From CAYSRM01 sp964475205 (GTDB taxonomy: Bacteria > Verrucomicrobiota > Kiritimatiellia > UBA8416 > CAYSRM01), in assembly GCA_964475205.1 (NCBI GenBank), contig CAYYVQ010000005.1:33469-97468 (forward strand): a stretch of DNA of 64,000 bases. Reading direction: 5' to 3'. Below are positions 51,276 through 60,147 of this stretch, piece after piece. Position 1 is the first letter of the stretch, and the number at the start of each line of letters is the position of its first letter. The notes beneath the pieces are model-generated. The model had not been told where the DNA came from. It saw only the letters and a program-made list of their open reading frames with translations, and did no database searches. Made by a program: the position numbers and the translations under genes.

Positions 51276-52012
51276 TCGCCGCTTTCCTGTTTGACTTCGA
51301 AGTCGCATAACAGCGGCAGATGGTCTGAATATCTGACGTCCGGCATTTCAAAATTGTTAATCTTTATCTCCTTGCTGTGAAGAACAAAGTCAAGCTGTCT
51401 TTTGGGTTTCCAGCTTGGGAAAGACGGAGAACGCATGGTATTGGCGTTCATAAGCTTTGTAGCGGCCAAAAAAAGCTGTATTTCCCGGTCGCCCCACAAT
51501 GCATTGAAGTCCCCTGCGACAATTTTTGGTTTGTCGGTTGCCGAAACCATGCCATAGAGCTCGTTAAGCTGCCTGTGTCTGACCTTTGATGTCAGGGAAA
51601 GATGGACCAGGAACACGGTTACGTTCTGCAGCTCCAGCTCTATAACAAGTCTTTTCATTCCGCGTTCAAAGTAATGGAATTTCTCCCGGGAAAAGGAATT
51701 CCTCGTCAGAAATGCGTTGCCCTGCTGGTTAAGGACGGGGACAAAGTTTGCGGCGTGACCGCTGGCGTATTTGCAGGCGTAACTGTGATAATGCCCTAGT
51801 TGGCGGGCTATGGTTTCGGCCTGGTTCTGTTTCCTCGTTCTGTATGAACCGGCATCGACCTCGACCAGGCCTATTATATCGGCGTTCTTATTCCCGATAA
51901 ACTCCGTGATGCGGGCGAGGTTTTTCCTGGTCATATGGAAATATCCCCACAACGGAAACAGAAGCTTGCTTCCGCCTGTTGCATATCTGATGTTGTATAG
52001 AAGAAATCTCAT
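51272..52012 (-). CDS. Endonuclease/exonuclease/phosphatase (EEP) family hydrolase
   Basis: 246 residues with the EEP active-site pattern: LLYNIRYATG, GLVEVDAGSYRTRKQNQAET, LVHLSL, VAGDFNALWG, RQLDFVLHS and SDHLPLLCDF (Asn, Glu, Asp-x-Asn, Asp and His). Members range from nucleases and phosphodiesterases to sphingomyelinases. No signal peptide is seen. It is first in the minus-strand run that continues with lipB. Confidence 0.88.
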   Translation of the reverse strand: MRFLLYNIRYATGGSKLLFPLWGYFHMTRKNLARITEFIGNKNADIIGLVEVDAGSYRTRKQNQAETIARQLGHYHSYACKYASGHAANFVPVLNQQGNAFLTRNSFSREKFHYFERGMKRLVIELELQNVTVFLVHLSLTSKVRHRQLNELYGMVSATDKPKIVAGDFNALWGDREIQLFLAATKLMNANTMRSPSFPSWKPKRQLDFVLHSKEIKINNFEMPDVRYSDHLPLLCDFEVKQESGE

Positions 52013-52463
52013 TTTTCCGTTTCGATTCCAAAAACAATCAGTCTACATCTTTTCAGCGAGATTTCCAGTCTGAAAGGGTCATGCGCCGCATCTTGTCCGC
52101 CATGGCTGCTTTTCCGGCAGCAATTCTCATTATGGCCTCTTTCCGCCAAAACCTATTTGTATAACGATGTGCGTAGTAGCGCGGGCTTCACCGAAGCCCA
52201 GCGCTCTTGGGGCCTCGGCTTCGGTGAAGCCGGGCCTACTCGCGCGTGGCTGCAATATCGTGCCGGAACTCTGGCCACGCCAAACGTGGCAAAATGGCCA
52301 TAATGAGAATTGCCGCTTTTCCGGTTACTACGTTTGCAGTAAAATGCGTGATTTGCTAAGCTGCAATTTCGCGAGAGCGGAAGCGTTTACATCGCGTCTT
52401 TATGATTGAATTTGACCGCAGCGGGATACGGGATAACCCATTGTTTAAACTGATTGCGAGACC
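52013..52463. other. Gap holding element B copy 2
   Basis: Between divergent EEP and UroD-family genes. 52108-52324 is element B with its target duplications. 52325-52463 should contain the promoter of the UroD-family gene, but I could not identify it with confidence. No gene here. Confidence 0.5.
52118..52314. repeat. Element B, 197-bp palindromic mini-element (copy 2)
   Basis: The same length as the copy at 29891-30087 with a few compensating insertions and deletions. Terminal repeats CAATTCTCATTATGGCC and GGCCATAATGAGAATTG are perfectly inverted here. GCTTTTCCGG flanks it directly on both sides (52108-52117 and 52315-52324), a 10-bp target duplication with a different sequence from copy 1. 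That is strong evidence of transposition. Confidence 0.88.
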
Positions 52464-53444
52464 ATGGAATTTCAACCTGTAGTGTACGAGCATGCCGCCG
52501 CATGTGTGAATAAATCCCCGTGGGAAGTCTCGCGCGACCCTGAACTGCTTTTTGGCGCGCATTCGGCAGCTTTTGAAAGATATCATCACAATCCCATAGC
52601 CGTCGGAATAGACATATATAATCTCGAGGTAGAAGCATACGGGGGCAGGATCGCGCGGCCGGAAGGCTATACCGTACCTTCCCTGGCGGACCATCCGTGC
52701 GGGTCGGTTGCCGAGGTGCGCAATCTTTCTCCCCTCGACCCCGCCAGCGACGGACGCATCCCCATGGTTATACAGACAGCCGTAAAGCTTGCTTCCAGGT
52801 ATCCCGAAGGAGATGTGGTCGTGCCCGTGAGCGGACCTTTTTCCATAGCGGCCAACCTGATGGGCCTGAACCAGTTGTTATGCGAGCTGCTGGAGTCTCC
52901 TGATGAAGTCAGGGATGCGCTTCTGCATCTGGGTGAAAGCCAGGTTGAGTTCTGCGCAGCGGTGGCTTCAGCCGGAATTGGGATATCTTTTTTTGAATCT
53001 GCGGCCTCCCCGCCCATCCTTTCGCCGGATCTGTTTGAGCGCAGTGTCTATCCGGCTCTATCCGAGATCATGCAAAAGGTCTCTCCTCTGGCACAAGGAA
53101 AGCCAGGTTGCGTAATAGGGGGCGACACTGAGCTGATAATAGAACGTATAGTTGGGGCGGGAGCAGGCTATGTAATATGCCCCGAAGAAACCAACCAGCA
53201 GCGCTTTATTCACCGCATGCAGCGTTATCCGGATGTTAAAGTGCGCGTCAACATGAATCCGGGCGTGTTTATTGGCGCGGACACCGAAGCCGTGAATGAA
53301 GAGTCTGCGCGTGTTTATGGAATTGCCTGTCAGCGGCCCAATACCTGCATTGGAACAGGAGTTCTTCCTTTTGAAACCAATCCCGATCTTGTAATTGAAG
53401 CGCGCGATTATCTGAATTCGCTTTACATGCAGTCTGAACAGTAA
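52464..53444 (+). CDS. Uroporphyrinogen decarboxylase (URO-D) family protein
   Basis: 326 residues with a TIM-barrel URO-D fold: LPFSLADHPC-like PSLADHPCGSVAEV, VVVPVSGPFSIAANLMGLNQ, then ISFFESAASPPILSP and CIGTGVLPFETNP near the C-terminus. This branch resembles methyltransferases and PVC/clostridial URO-D paralogues rather than haem enzymes, since the N-terminal Arg-rich substrate motif is not obvious. Substrate unknown; no corrinoid partner is adjacent. Confidence 0.82.
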   Translation: MEFQPVVYEHAAACVNKSPWEVSRDPELLFGAHSAAFERYHHNPIAVGIDIYNLEVEAYGGRIARPEGYTVPSLADHPCGSVAEVRNLSPLDPASDGRIPMVIQTAVKLASRYPEGDVVVPVSGPFSIAANLMGLNQLLCELLESPDEVRDALLHLGESQVEFCAAVASAGIGISFFESAASPPILSPDLFERSVYPALSEIMQKVSPLAQGKPGCVIGGDTELIIERIVGAGAGYVICPEETNQQRFIHRMQRYPDVKVRVNMNPGVFIGADTEAVNEESARVYGIACQRPNTCIGTGVLPFETNPDLVIEARDYLNSLYMQSEQ

Positions 53445-53786
53445 GGCTGACGATGCGAAGGAGCGGACATGCAGATATGCCTCTTCATCGCGGCAGAACC
53501 GTTAACCTGGCAAGATCCGTGGAAAATCCGCCTGCTCCGCATCAGCTTGAGTTGCTGTGAGCGATGTATTGTTTGCCAGGTTGAAAATTTCTTTATATAA
53601 GTCTTGCTATTGCTGCGAAAATTGTGCTTAATCACTCTCAATATTTGCGTTGGAACCTCATTTGCATAGTTCTGATATGATCTCCTTTTGATCCCCCAGA
53701 TTGCACAAGGCCCTGGCGCTGAACTTTCTTTTTCACGTGTCCGGCGGAGAGAGATATCTGAGAAACTCCGGACCGGGAGAAAGAAT
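53445..53786. other. Gap with a distant inverted repeat
   Basis: AACCTGGCAA (53504-53513) is exactly complementary to TTGCCAGGTT (53573-53582), with a 59-base loop, after the URO-D-family gene; a termination role is possible. 53590-53680 is A/T-rich and may hold the helicase promoter. No gene is supported. Confidence 0.45.
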
Positions 53787-55076
53787 ATGCAAAATACGCG
53801 ATATCTGGATAATGCATCCAGAAGAGATTCCAAACAAAAACAGACAAAACCGCTTGAGGGCGCTTTTTCTGACCTCATCCCTGAATTGTGCCGGGCAATA
53901 ACCTCCCAAGGTTATGTAACCCCGACACCAGTGCAGGAAAAATGTATTCCATATATTTTGAAAGGGCGTGACCTGGTTGGAATAGCCCAGACAGGCACAG
54001 GAAAGACAGCGGCCTTTATGCTGCCCCTCCTTCAGCAGTTATATCAACGGCCATGCAAGAGGCAGAAGTGTTCACCACGCGCCCTGATACTTGCCCCGAC
54101 ACGAGAGCTGGCAGCGCAGATCAATGACAGCGTTCGAACCTATGGCCGCTTTACAGGTTTGAAAGGGTCTGCTGTCTTCGGTGGAGTCAAACAGGGCGCA
54201 CAGGTACAGGCCCTTCGGCGCGGTGTAGATATTCTTGCGGCAACACCCGGCCGTCTTCTCGACCTGATGCGGCAGAAGCATGTTAGCCTTGGAAGAATAG
54301 AGGCGCTTATACTCGATGAAGTTGATCGTATGCTTGACATGGGATTTATTCCGGATGTTAAAGAAATTGTTAGCGCTGTGCCGGAAAAGCGCCAGACACT
54401 CTTTTTCTCTGCCACGATGACGCCGAAAATTTCAAAAATTGCCTCATCTCTGGCTCCCGGTGAGCCCGTTCGTGTAGAGATAAAGGTGAATGGACCGGCT
54501 GTTGACCGGATTGGTCAGAAGGTATTGTTTGTCGGCAAAAAGGACAAAGACAAGCTTCTTCTTTCAATGCTGAATAACAAAGAAGTCGGCAAAGCTCTGG
54601 TGTTCACTCAAATGAAGCATGTTGCAAGTCGTGTTTCGAAAAAGCTTGAAAAAGCTGGCATACGAAGCGCCGATATACATGGCAACAAAAGCCAGGGAGC
54701 GCGCACGCGCGCGCTGGATGGATTCAAGCGCAATCGCTTTGATGCGCTTGTGGCCACTGACGTGGCGGCTCGCGGGTTGGATGTGGACGATATCACGCAT
54801 GTATTCAATTATGATCTCCCGATGGAGGCCCTTACGTATGTGCATCGAATAGGGCGAACGGCTAGAGCGGGCGCTTCCGGCGAGGCAATTTCGTTTTGTT
54901 CGTCCGAGGATCGATCCTATCTAAATGCAATTGAAAAGCTGCTTGGGTCTTCTGTGCCGGTAGATCGCGATCACGATTATCACTGTGAAGAGGCCCTAAG
55001 GTCCAGGCGTTCACCGGGCAGGAAGAATTCAGGCTACAACAATCGGCGCGGGAAGAGACGCTCTTACAGACGCTGA
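53787..55076 (+). CDS. DEAD-box RNA helicase (RhlE-like)
   Basis: 429 residues from the ATG at 53787 (GGGAGAAAG just upstream). The motif order is Q-motif (YVTPTPVQEKCIP), I (AQTGTGKTAAF), Ia (APTRELA), II (LDEVDRMLDMG, an uncommon DEVD in place of DEAD), III (FFSATM), IV-VI (VFTQMKHVA, VATDVAARGLD, HRIGRTARAG). It ends in a short basic tail (SRRSPGRKNSGYNNRRGKRR). It remodels RNA, probably in ribosome assembly or decay. Confidence 0.93.
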   Translation: MQNTRYLDNASRRDSKQKQTKPLEGAFSDLIPELCRAITSQGYVTPTPVQEKCIPYILKGRDLVGIAQTGTGKTAAFMLPLLQQLYQRPCKRQKCSPRALILAPTRELAAQINDSVRTYGRFTGLKGSAVFGGVKQGAQVQALRRGVDILAATPGRLLDLMRQKHVSLGRIEALILDEVDRMLDMGFIPDVKEIVSAVPEKRQTLFFSATMTPKISKIASSLAPGEPVRVEIKVNGPAVDRIGQKVLFVGKKDKDKLLLSMLNNKEVGKALVFTQMKHVASRVSKKLEKAGIRSADIHGNKSQGARTRALDGFKRNRFDALVATDVAARGLDVDDITHVFNYDLPMEALTYVHRIGRTARAGASGEAISFCSSEDRSYLNAIEKLLGSSVPVDRDHDYHCEEALRSRRSPGRKNSGYNNRRGKRRSYRR

Positions 55077-55086
55077 ACAGCGTATC

Positions 55087-56934
55087 TTACCCTCTTCCGG
55101 CGATACGGTTTCGTTTGCTCAGCAGAACAATATCTTTCAATGCCTGAGCATTCTTGGCCTGTTCCCATTGCTTGTCAAAATCATGCGCCTGAACAATATG
55201 GGCAATGGCGGAAAGGGCTTGCAGATGCAGGTTCCTGAGGTCTTTTGTGCCCGCCAGCACAAATACAGTGGTGATGCGGGGCGCATTATCGGAGAAATAA
55301 ATGCCTTTCCGGCACCTTGCCAGCACCATCTCAAACCGATTTTCCCCCTCAATAACTATGTGCGGTATGGCAAGTGTATCGCTTAAAACAGTGCTGCTTT
55401 CCATTTCCCGTTTCTTTAGCGATTGTTTAAGTTTTTCCTCATCCATGTTTAGTTTTTGTGAGAGTTTCTCAGCGACAATCTGGAAAAATCTTACGTGATC
55501 CATTGATTCTTCAATGTCGATTACAATGGCGTCTTCTGCAATATGGTCAATTTTATCGCGAATTATTTCGTCCCGTTCCCGGATAACTTCTTTTAATTCG
55601 TTCTCAAGTGTGCCGGTGACCAGCTCTTTAGCTGTTATCCTGTTCAGGAGGTGCAGCAGGGCGGAATCCTTTGCCGCTTTTTTTCTGCCGTAAAACCAGT
55701 AGACAGAGAATCCCAGCAGAACGATAGCTGCAGTAACAAAAAATGCGTCTTCGCCCATCTCGAACAGGACGAATGCGAAACCGATGATAGAGACTAACTG
55801 CAGCCAGGGATAAAAGGGCGCATGAAACGCAGGCCGATAATTCTGCACTTTGCTTTCCCGGAGCACAATTACAGATACATTAGCCAGCACGTAACTGAGA
55901 ACAAAAACGGTAGATGCAGCTTCAACCAGGGCGTTAATATTAAGGAAAACCGCTATCATTATCAGAAAAGCGGTAGCCAGTATGGCGACATAAGGTGTTT
56001 GGTATTTGTCGCTGATCTTGGCAATTGCGGGCGGCAGTAGTTCGTCCTTGCCCGCTGCCAGGAGATAGCGGCTGGCAGTCATAATGCCGGCATTTGCAGT
56101 GGTTATGAATGCAAGCGCAGCGGCAATGCTGATAAAAAAGTAACCTGGCTTTCCAAGAAAACTGCCCGCCGCGTCGGAAATGGGAGTAAGTGAGTTGTCA
56201 AGCTTGTCTGTTTCAAGCACACCGCTTGTAACGAATATCATAAGCGTATACAGGAGCACCATGGAAATAATAGAAACAATCATGCCCCGCGGAATAGTGC
56301 GGCCGGGGTTCTTGACTTCGCCGGCAATACTTGCAACCTGCACCAGGCCGCCGTAGGAAACAAACACAAAACCCGTTGTTGAAATAACCGATTTAATGCC
56401 GTATGGCGCGAAAGGCTGGAAAAACTGGATGTTAATATGTGAAAAACCTTTCACGATAAAGACCAGCATAAGGCCGAGCAAAGCCAGTACCAGTATGACC
56501 TGGAGTCCAGCGGCTTCTTTTGTTCCTTTGAGATTAATCAGCACAAAAGCCACGCACAACAGCGCCGCAACTGTATGCCAACCCAGCGGGACAAAAGAAG
56601 CCAGCAGCACGGCCAGCCCTATAATGGCGAAAGCGCTTTTTAAAGACAGGCTGAACCAACTGAGCAAACCGGCCACAGTGCCTACCGCAGAACCTAAACC
56701 TCGTGAAATATAAAAATAATCACCTCCTGATTTCGGCATTGCTGTTGTAAGTTCCGCGATACTTAACAAACCGGCGACCGCAAGCAGGCCGGCCAGAAAA
56801 TACGAAAACACCACTGCAGGGCCCGCTTTTGCATGGGCAAGACCAGGCAGCACAAAAAGCCCCGAGCTTATCATCGCTCCGGAAGCAATACAGAAAACAT
56901 GGATAAAACTAAGCTGTTTTGTAAGTTTCGACAA
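55087..56934 (-). CDS. APC family amino-acid permease with C-terminal EIIA domain
   Basis: The 615-residue protein uses a TTG start (GAGGAG seven bases upstream). Twelve hydrophobic helices of the APC fold (ASGAMISSGLFVLPGLAHAK at the first helix) run to about residue 425. A coiled linker (GTLENELKEVIRERDEIIRD) leads to a PTS EIIA-like domain with the phosphohistidine position in DTLAIPHIVIEG. The permease may thus be switched by phosphorylation. Substrate unknown. Confidence 0.9.
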   Translation of the reverse strand: MSKLTKQLSFIHVFCIASGAMISSGLFVLPGLAHAKAGPAVVFSYFLAGLLAVAGLLSIAELTTAMPKSGGDYFYISRGLGSAVGTVAGLLSWFSLSLKSAFAIIGLAVLLASFVPLGWHTVAALLCVAFVLINLKGTKEAAGLQVILVLALLGLMLVFIVKGFSHINIQFFQPFAPYGIKSVISTTGFVFVSYGGLVQVASIAGEVKNPGRTIPRGMIVSIISMVLLYTLMIFVTSGVLETDKLDNSLTPISDAAGSFLGKPGYFFISIAAALAFITTANAGIMTASRYLLAAGKDELLPPAIAKISDKYQTPYVAILATAFLIMIAVFLNINALVEAASTVFVLSYVLANVSVIVLRESKVQNYRPAFHAPFYPWLQLVSIIGFAFVLFEMGEDAFFVTAAIVLLGFSVYWFYGRKKAAKDSALLHLLNRITAKELVTGTLENELKEVIRERDEIIRDKIDHIAEDAIVIDIEESMDHVRFFQIVAEKLSQKLNMDEEKLKQSLKKREMESSTVLSDTLAIPHIVIEGENRFEMVLARCRKGIYFSDNAPRITTVFVLAGTKDLRNLHLQALSAIAHIVQAHDFDKQWEQAKNAQALKDIVLLSKRNRIAGRG

Positions 56935-57100
56935 CGCTACACTCCTCTACACTCCTGAACCACAAGCCTGATTACCTGGCGGCTTGCCCTGCACAACTGC
57001 TTATTTCGGCACAACAGGGCTGCATTTTTAAATTTAATGTTTGCTATGCAGATCAATGTCTGCCTATATGAAAACAAATAATACAGAAAGGTGGATTTAC

Positions 57101-58114
57101 ATGCCACAGGAATTTAACCGGGATCCATTTACCGAGATAGTCTCGCGGATAGACTGGAAAAAGCTCAAACCCTCCCTTGGCTGGGTAATAGCAGGGATTG
57201 TGGCAGTCATCGGATTGTCGTCCTCAGCTTATACGGTCCAACCGGAAGGGAGGGTGGTTCTCAAGCGTTTTGGGAAAGTGATCGCCATCAAGGAGCCGGG
57301 CCTGCATTTTAAATTACCGTTTGGAATTGACCGGAAATACTTCGTGCCGACTGAGCGGATTCTCAAAGAGGAATTCGGATTCCGAACCTTGAAAGCAGGC
57401 CGCCGAACGCAATATAGTTCCAATGAATACAGCGAGGAATCCCTGATGCTTACAGGCGACCTCAATGTGATAAATGTGGAATGGGTGGTTCAGTTCCGCA
57501 TAGACGATCCAGACAAATTCATGCATAAGGTCGAAGATCAGATTTCCAGCATCAGGGATGTTTCCGAAGCGGTGATGCGCCGGATTGTAGGCAACCGTTT
57601 GGGTAGCGATGTGCTCACTGTAGGCCGTGTCGAGATTGCAGAGGTTTCGAAAAACGAAATTCAGAGGATAATTAACACCTATGACATGGGTATTCACATC
57701 ACTTCCCTGCAATTACAGGACGTGACACCCCCGGAAACAGTCAAACCTGCCTTCAATAAAGTTAATGAGTCACGCCAGGAGAAGGAACGTTTGATTAACA
57801 ACGCCGAAAAAATGCGCAACCAGAAGATCCCCAGGGCCAAAGGCGAGGCGGACCAGATCGTCTCCGAAGCCGAAGGCTATGCCGCTGAGCGTATAAATAT
57901 CGCCAAGGGCGAAGCAAGCCGTTTCACGGCAATACAGAAAGAGTACAACCAAAACCCGGAGGTCACCCGTCAGCGTCTTTATATCGAGACCATGGACAAA
58001 GTGATATCGGAGATTGAAAAGCTGTATGTGATCGAAAAGGGCGGCACGATGCCGATCCCTCTTCTGAATCTTGACGATGGCAGGACCGGGTCACTGCAGA
58101 AGGGGGAGAAATAA
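57101..58114 (+). CDS. hflK: FtsH protease modulator HflK
   Basis: 337 residues from the ATG at 57101 (AAAGGTGG upstream; the in-frame start at 57041 is unlike the family). One N-terminal membrane span (SLGWVIAGIVAVIGLSSSAYTV) is followed by a band-7/SPFH domain (VLKRFGKVIAIKEPGLHFKLPFG) and a coiled-coil segment (KAFNKVNESRQEKERLINNA, EGYAAERINIAKGEASR). With HflC it forms a large cage around FtsH. It is two bases before hflC. Confidence 0.92.
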   Translation: MPQEFNRDPFTEIVSRIDWKKLKPSLGWVIAGIVAVIGLSSSAYTVQPEGRVVLKRFGKVIAIKEPGLHFKLPFGIDRKYFVPTERILKEEFGFRTLKAGRRTQYSSNEYSEESLMLTGDLNVINVEWVVQFRIDDPDKFMHKVEDQISSIRDVSEAVMRRIVGNRLGSDVLTVGRVEIAEVSKNEIQRIINTYDMGIHITSLQLQDVTPPETVKPAFNKVNESRQEKERLINNAEKMRNQKIPRAKGEADQIVSEAEGYAAERINIAKGEASRFTAIQKEYNQNPEVTRQRLYIETMDKVISEIEKLYVIEKGGTMPIPLLNLDDGRTGSLQKGEK

Positions 58115-58116
58115 TC

Positions 58117-59100
58117 ATGGAGAATCCCAGGATGTATAAGTTTGTTGTTGCCGCAGTGCTTGGATTTGCGGCTTTGATCGTTCTTCTCAGCTCTGTATAC
58201 ATGCTCGACGAAACAGAACAAGCCGTTATAGTGCAATTCGGAGCGCCGGTGGGTAACGTTGTCGAAAAACCGGGCCTTCACATCAAGATCCCTTTCATTC
58301 AGGAAGTGCGCCGCTTCGATAAACGACTGATCGTCTGGGATGGCGATCCTAACCAGATACCGACCCTTGGACGCGAGTTCATATCGGTGGATACAAGCGC
58401 CCGCTGGCGGATTGTTGATCCATTGCTTTTTCTCAAGAGCGTCAAAAATGAAATAGGAGCCCAGTCCCGTCTTGATGACATCATAGACTCTGTTGTTCGC
58501 GACAACATCTCTGAGACAGAGTTGATAGACATAGTCCGTTCCAAGGATTGGGATGTTAAAGAAGAAGATATGGAGCGCATTATCCTGCCGGAAGATGAGA
58601 AGACGCAGCAGGTTATCACCCAGAAAGTTAAAATCGGGAGAAAAGATCTGATAAATTCGTTTCGGGAAGAGGCCGAAAAAGAGATGTTGAATTACGGCAT
58701 TGAACTAGTGGATGTTCGCATTAAGCGTCTCAACTATATCCCCTCCGTCCAGCAACAGGTGTTCGAGCGAATGATATCCGAACGCCAGCGCATTGCAGAA
58801 CGGTTCCGGGCCGAAGGCAGCGGGGAAAGCTCGAGGATTGTGGGAGAGACCCAGAAAGAACTGGCAGAGATAATCTCCAATGCCAGGAGACAAAAAGAGA
58901 TAATCCAGGGTGATGCCGATGCAGAAGCCACGCGTATTTACAATGAAGCCTACAGCGCCGACCCGGAATTCTATGCATTCTATCGTTCTCTTGAAAGCTA
59001 TGCCAATTCGCTGAAATCAAATGCCACCCTTATCCTTGGAACGAAGTCGGATTACTTCCGCTATTTAAGCGAGGCAGATGATCTATCCGGCAGTGAATAG
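58117..59100 (+). CDS. hflC: FtsH protease modulator HflC
   Basis: 327 residues with an N-terminal span (FVVAAVLGFAALIVLLSSVYML), band-7 domain (QAVIVQFGAPVGNVVEKPGL, HIKIPFIQEVRRFDKRLIVW) and coiled coil ending YNEAYSADPEFYAFYRSLES. It follows hflK by two bases, so the subunits are co-produced. GGGGGAGAAATAATC upstream is its ribosome site. Confidence 0.93.
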   Translation: MENPRMYKFVVAAVLGFAALIVLLSSVYMLDETEQAVIVQFGAPVGNVVEKPGLHIKIPFIQEVRRFDKRLIVWDGDPNQIPTLGREFISVDTSARWRIVDPLLFLKSVKNEIGAQSRLDDIIDSVVRDNISETELIDIVRSKDWDVKEEDMERIILPEDEKTQQVITQKVKIGRKDLINSFREEAEKEMLNYGIELVDVRIKRLNYIPSVQQQVFERMISERQRIAERFRAEGSGESSRIVGETQKELAEIISNARRQKEIIQGDADAEATRIYNEAYSADPEFYAFYRSLESYANSLKSNATLILGTKSDYFRYLSEADDLSGSE

Positions 59101-59129
59101 TAATAGTTCCTGTTATTCCCAGGGCTGAT

Positions 59130-59867
59130 CTATTCGAACTGCTTCTTGAAGTTGTAAAATTGTGTTCGTAGCTGGTTAAGTTCTTCATACATACTGGAGA
59201 CCTTGCTCTCCAGTTCGTCAATTCGAAAGTCATTTTGAGCTGAATCGGTTTCTTCGGACGCAACAACCTGAGAGGTAGGTTCGTCTGTTGCCGGTCTGTC
59301 CTCCAGCTTGCCTAGAAGGTGAATATACCTCATTTCTCTGCGTCCTGACCCCGGAGGCAACTCGGCTACCAGCGCACCGTTCGCCCATTGCTTGAGTTCG
59401 GATATGGTTTGCCGGACTTCCGCAAGCGAGTCGAAATCTGCAAGCCTTGTGCAATGTGCGCGAAGTTCTCCCTGTGTCTGAGGCCCTCGAAGTATCAGTT
59501 CGCAAATCACCGCGAGCTGACGTGGATTTAATTCTAAAGTGTTAAGCAGAGCATGCTTGTACTTAGGCGTTCTGCTGCCTGCCTGGTCGACTTGCCAGAC
59601 AAGGCTGCGCCTGTACCTCAGCCTTTCGAGCGCGTCCATTACCTCGCCCTCCCCAAGAGACATCACCGGTTGACGGTTGGACTTCTGATTGCATGCCGCT
59701 GTCAGGGATTTGAGCGTCAGCGGATAGTACTCGGGTGTAGTGATCTCCTTTTCGATGAGGCAGGCCAACACCCTGAGTTCAATAGAATCCAGATTTATGT
59801 TTCCGGTGGATTCTTCTTCTGTCTCTTCCGCATTCACTTCTTCATCAATTTCTTCCATACAAGCCAT
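59130..59867 (-). CDS. YceH/DUF480 family protein
   Basis: 245 residues. After an acidic ~25-residue lead (EIDEEVNAEETEEEST), the DUF480 double winged-helix domain begins LDSIELRVLACLIEKEITTP, with NQKSNRQPVMSLGEGEVMDA and YKHALLNTLELNPRQLAVIC and QTQGELRAHC. A C-terminal coiled coil (ELESKVSSMYEELNQLRTQF) is present. Family function is unknown; DNA binding is expected from the fold. It is convergent with hflC. Confidence 0.9.
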   Translation of the reverse strand: MACMEEIDEEVNAEETEEESTGNINLDSIELRVLACLIEKEITTPEYYPLTLKSLTAACNQKSNRQPVMSLGEGEVMDALERLRYRRSLVWQVDQAGSRTPKYKHALLNTLELNPRQLAVICELILRGPQTQGELRAHCTRLADFDSLAEVRQTISELKQWANGALVAELPPGSGRREMRYIHLLGKLEDRPATDEPTSQVVASEETDSAQNDFRIDELESKVSSMYEELNQLRTQFYNFKKQFE

Positions 59868-59928
59868 TGTCGCATGTTTGCAGCTCTATCACAAGCCTTA
59901 TGCTAACCGGACATTCAAAACAAAGGGG

Positions 59929-60147
59929 GTTCCTGAAATCAACAAGCCAACCGAAATCTACACTCATGTAACAGAAAACGGCGCTCGCACAATCAAAACG
60001 CCGTTAAGAAAGGCGCGCGCCGAACAACGCAGGCAACGGATAATGAAACCTGTTGATGCGCTTTTTGCAACATTCTCGCAACTTCGAGACCGCATAAACC
60101 AGATTCTTGAGTTGCCCGGAAACACAAACGAGGAGGCTGCACTATGA
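59929..60147 (+). pseudogene. Remnant of a tyrosine recombinase C-terminus with a short tail
   Basis: The frame contains PTEIYTHVTENGARTIKTPL, the typical catalytic-Tyr end of a XerC/IntI-like recombinase (TEIYTHVxxKG...SPLD), followed by RKARAEQRRQRIMKPVDALF and a helix ending NTNEEAAL. The upstream catalytic core is absent. Its TGA overlaps the next start (ATGA), so a short peptide starting at the ATG near 60043 could be translationally coupled to the recombinase. Confidence 0.55.
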
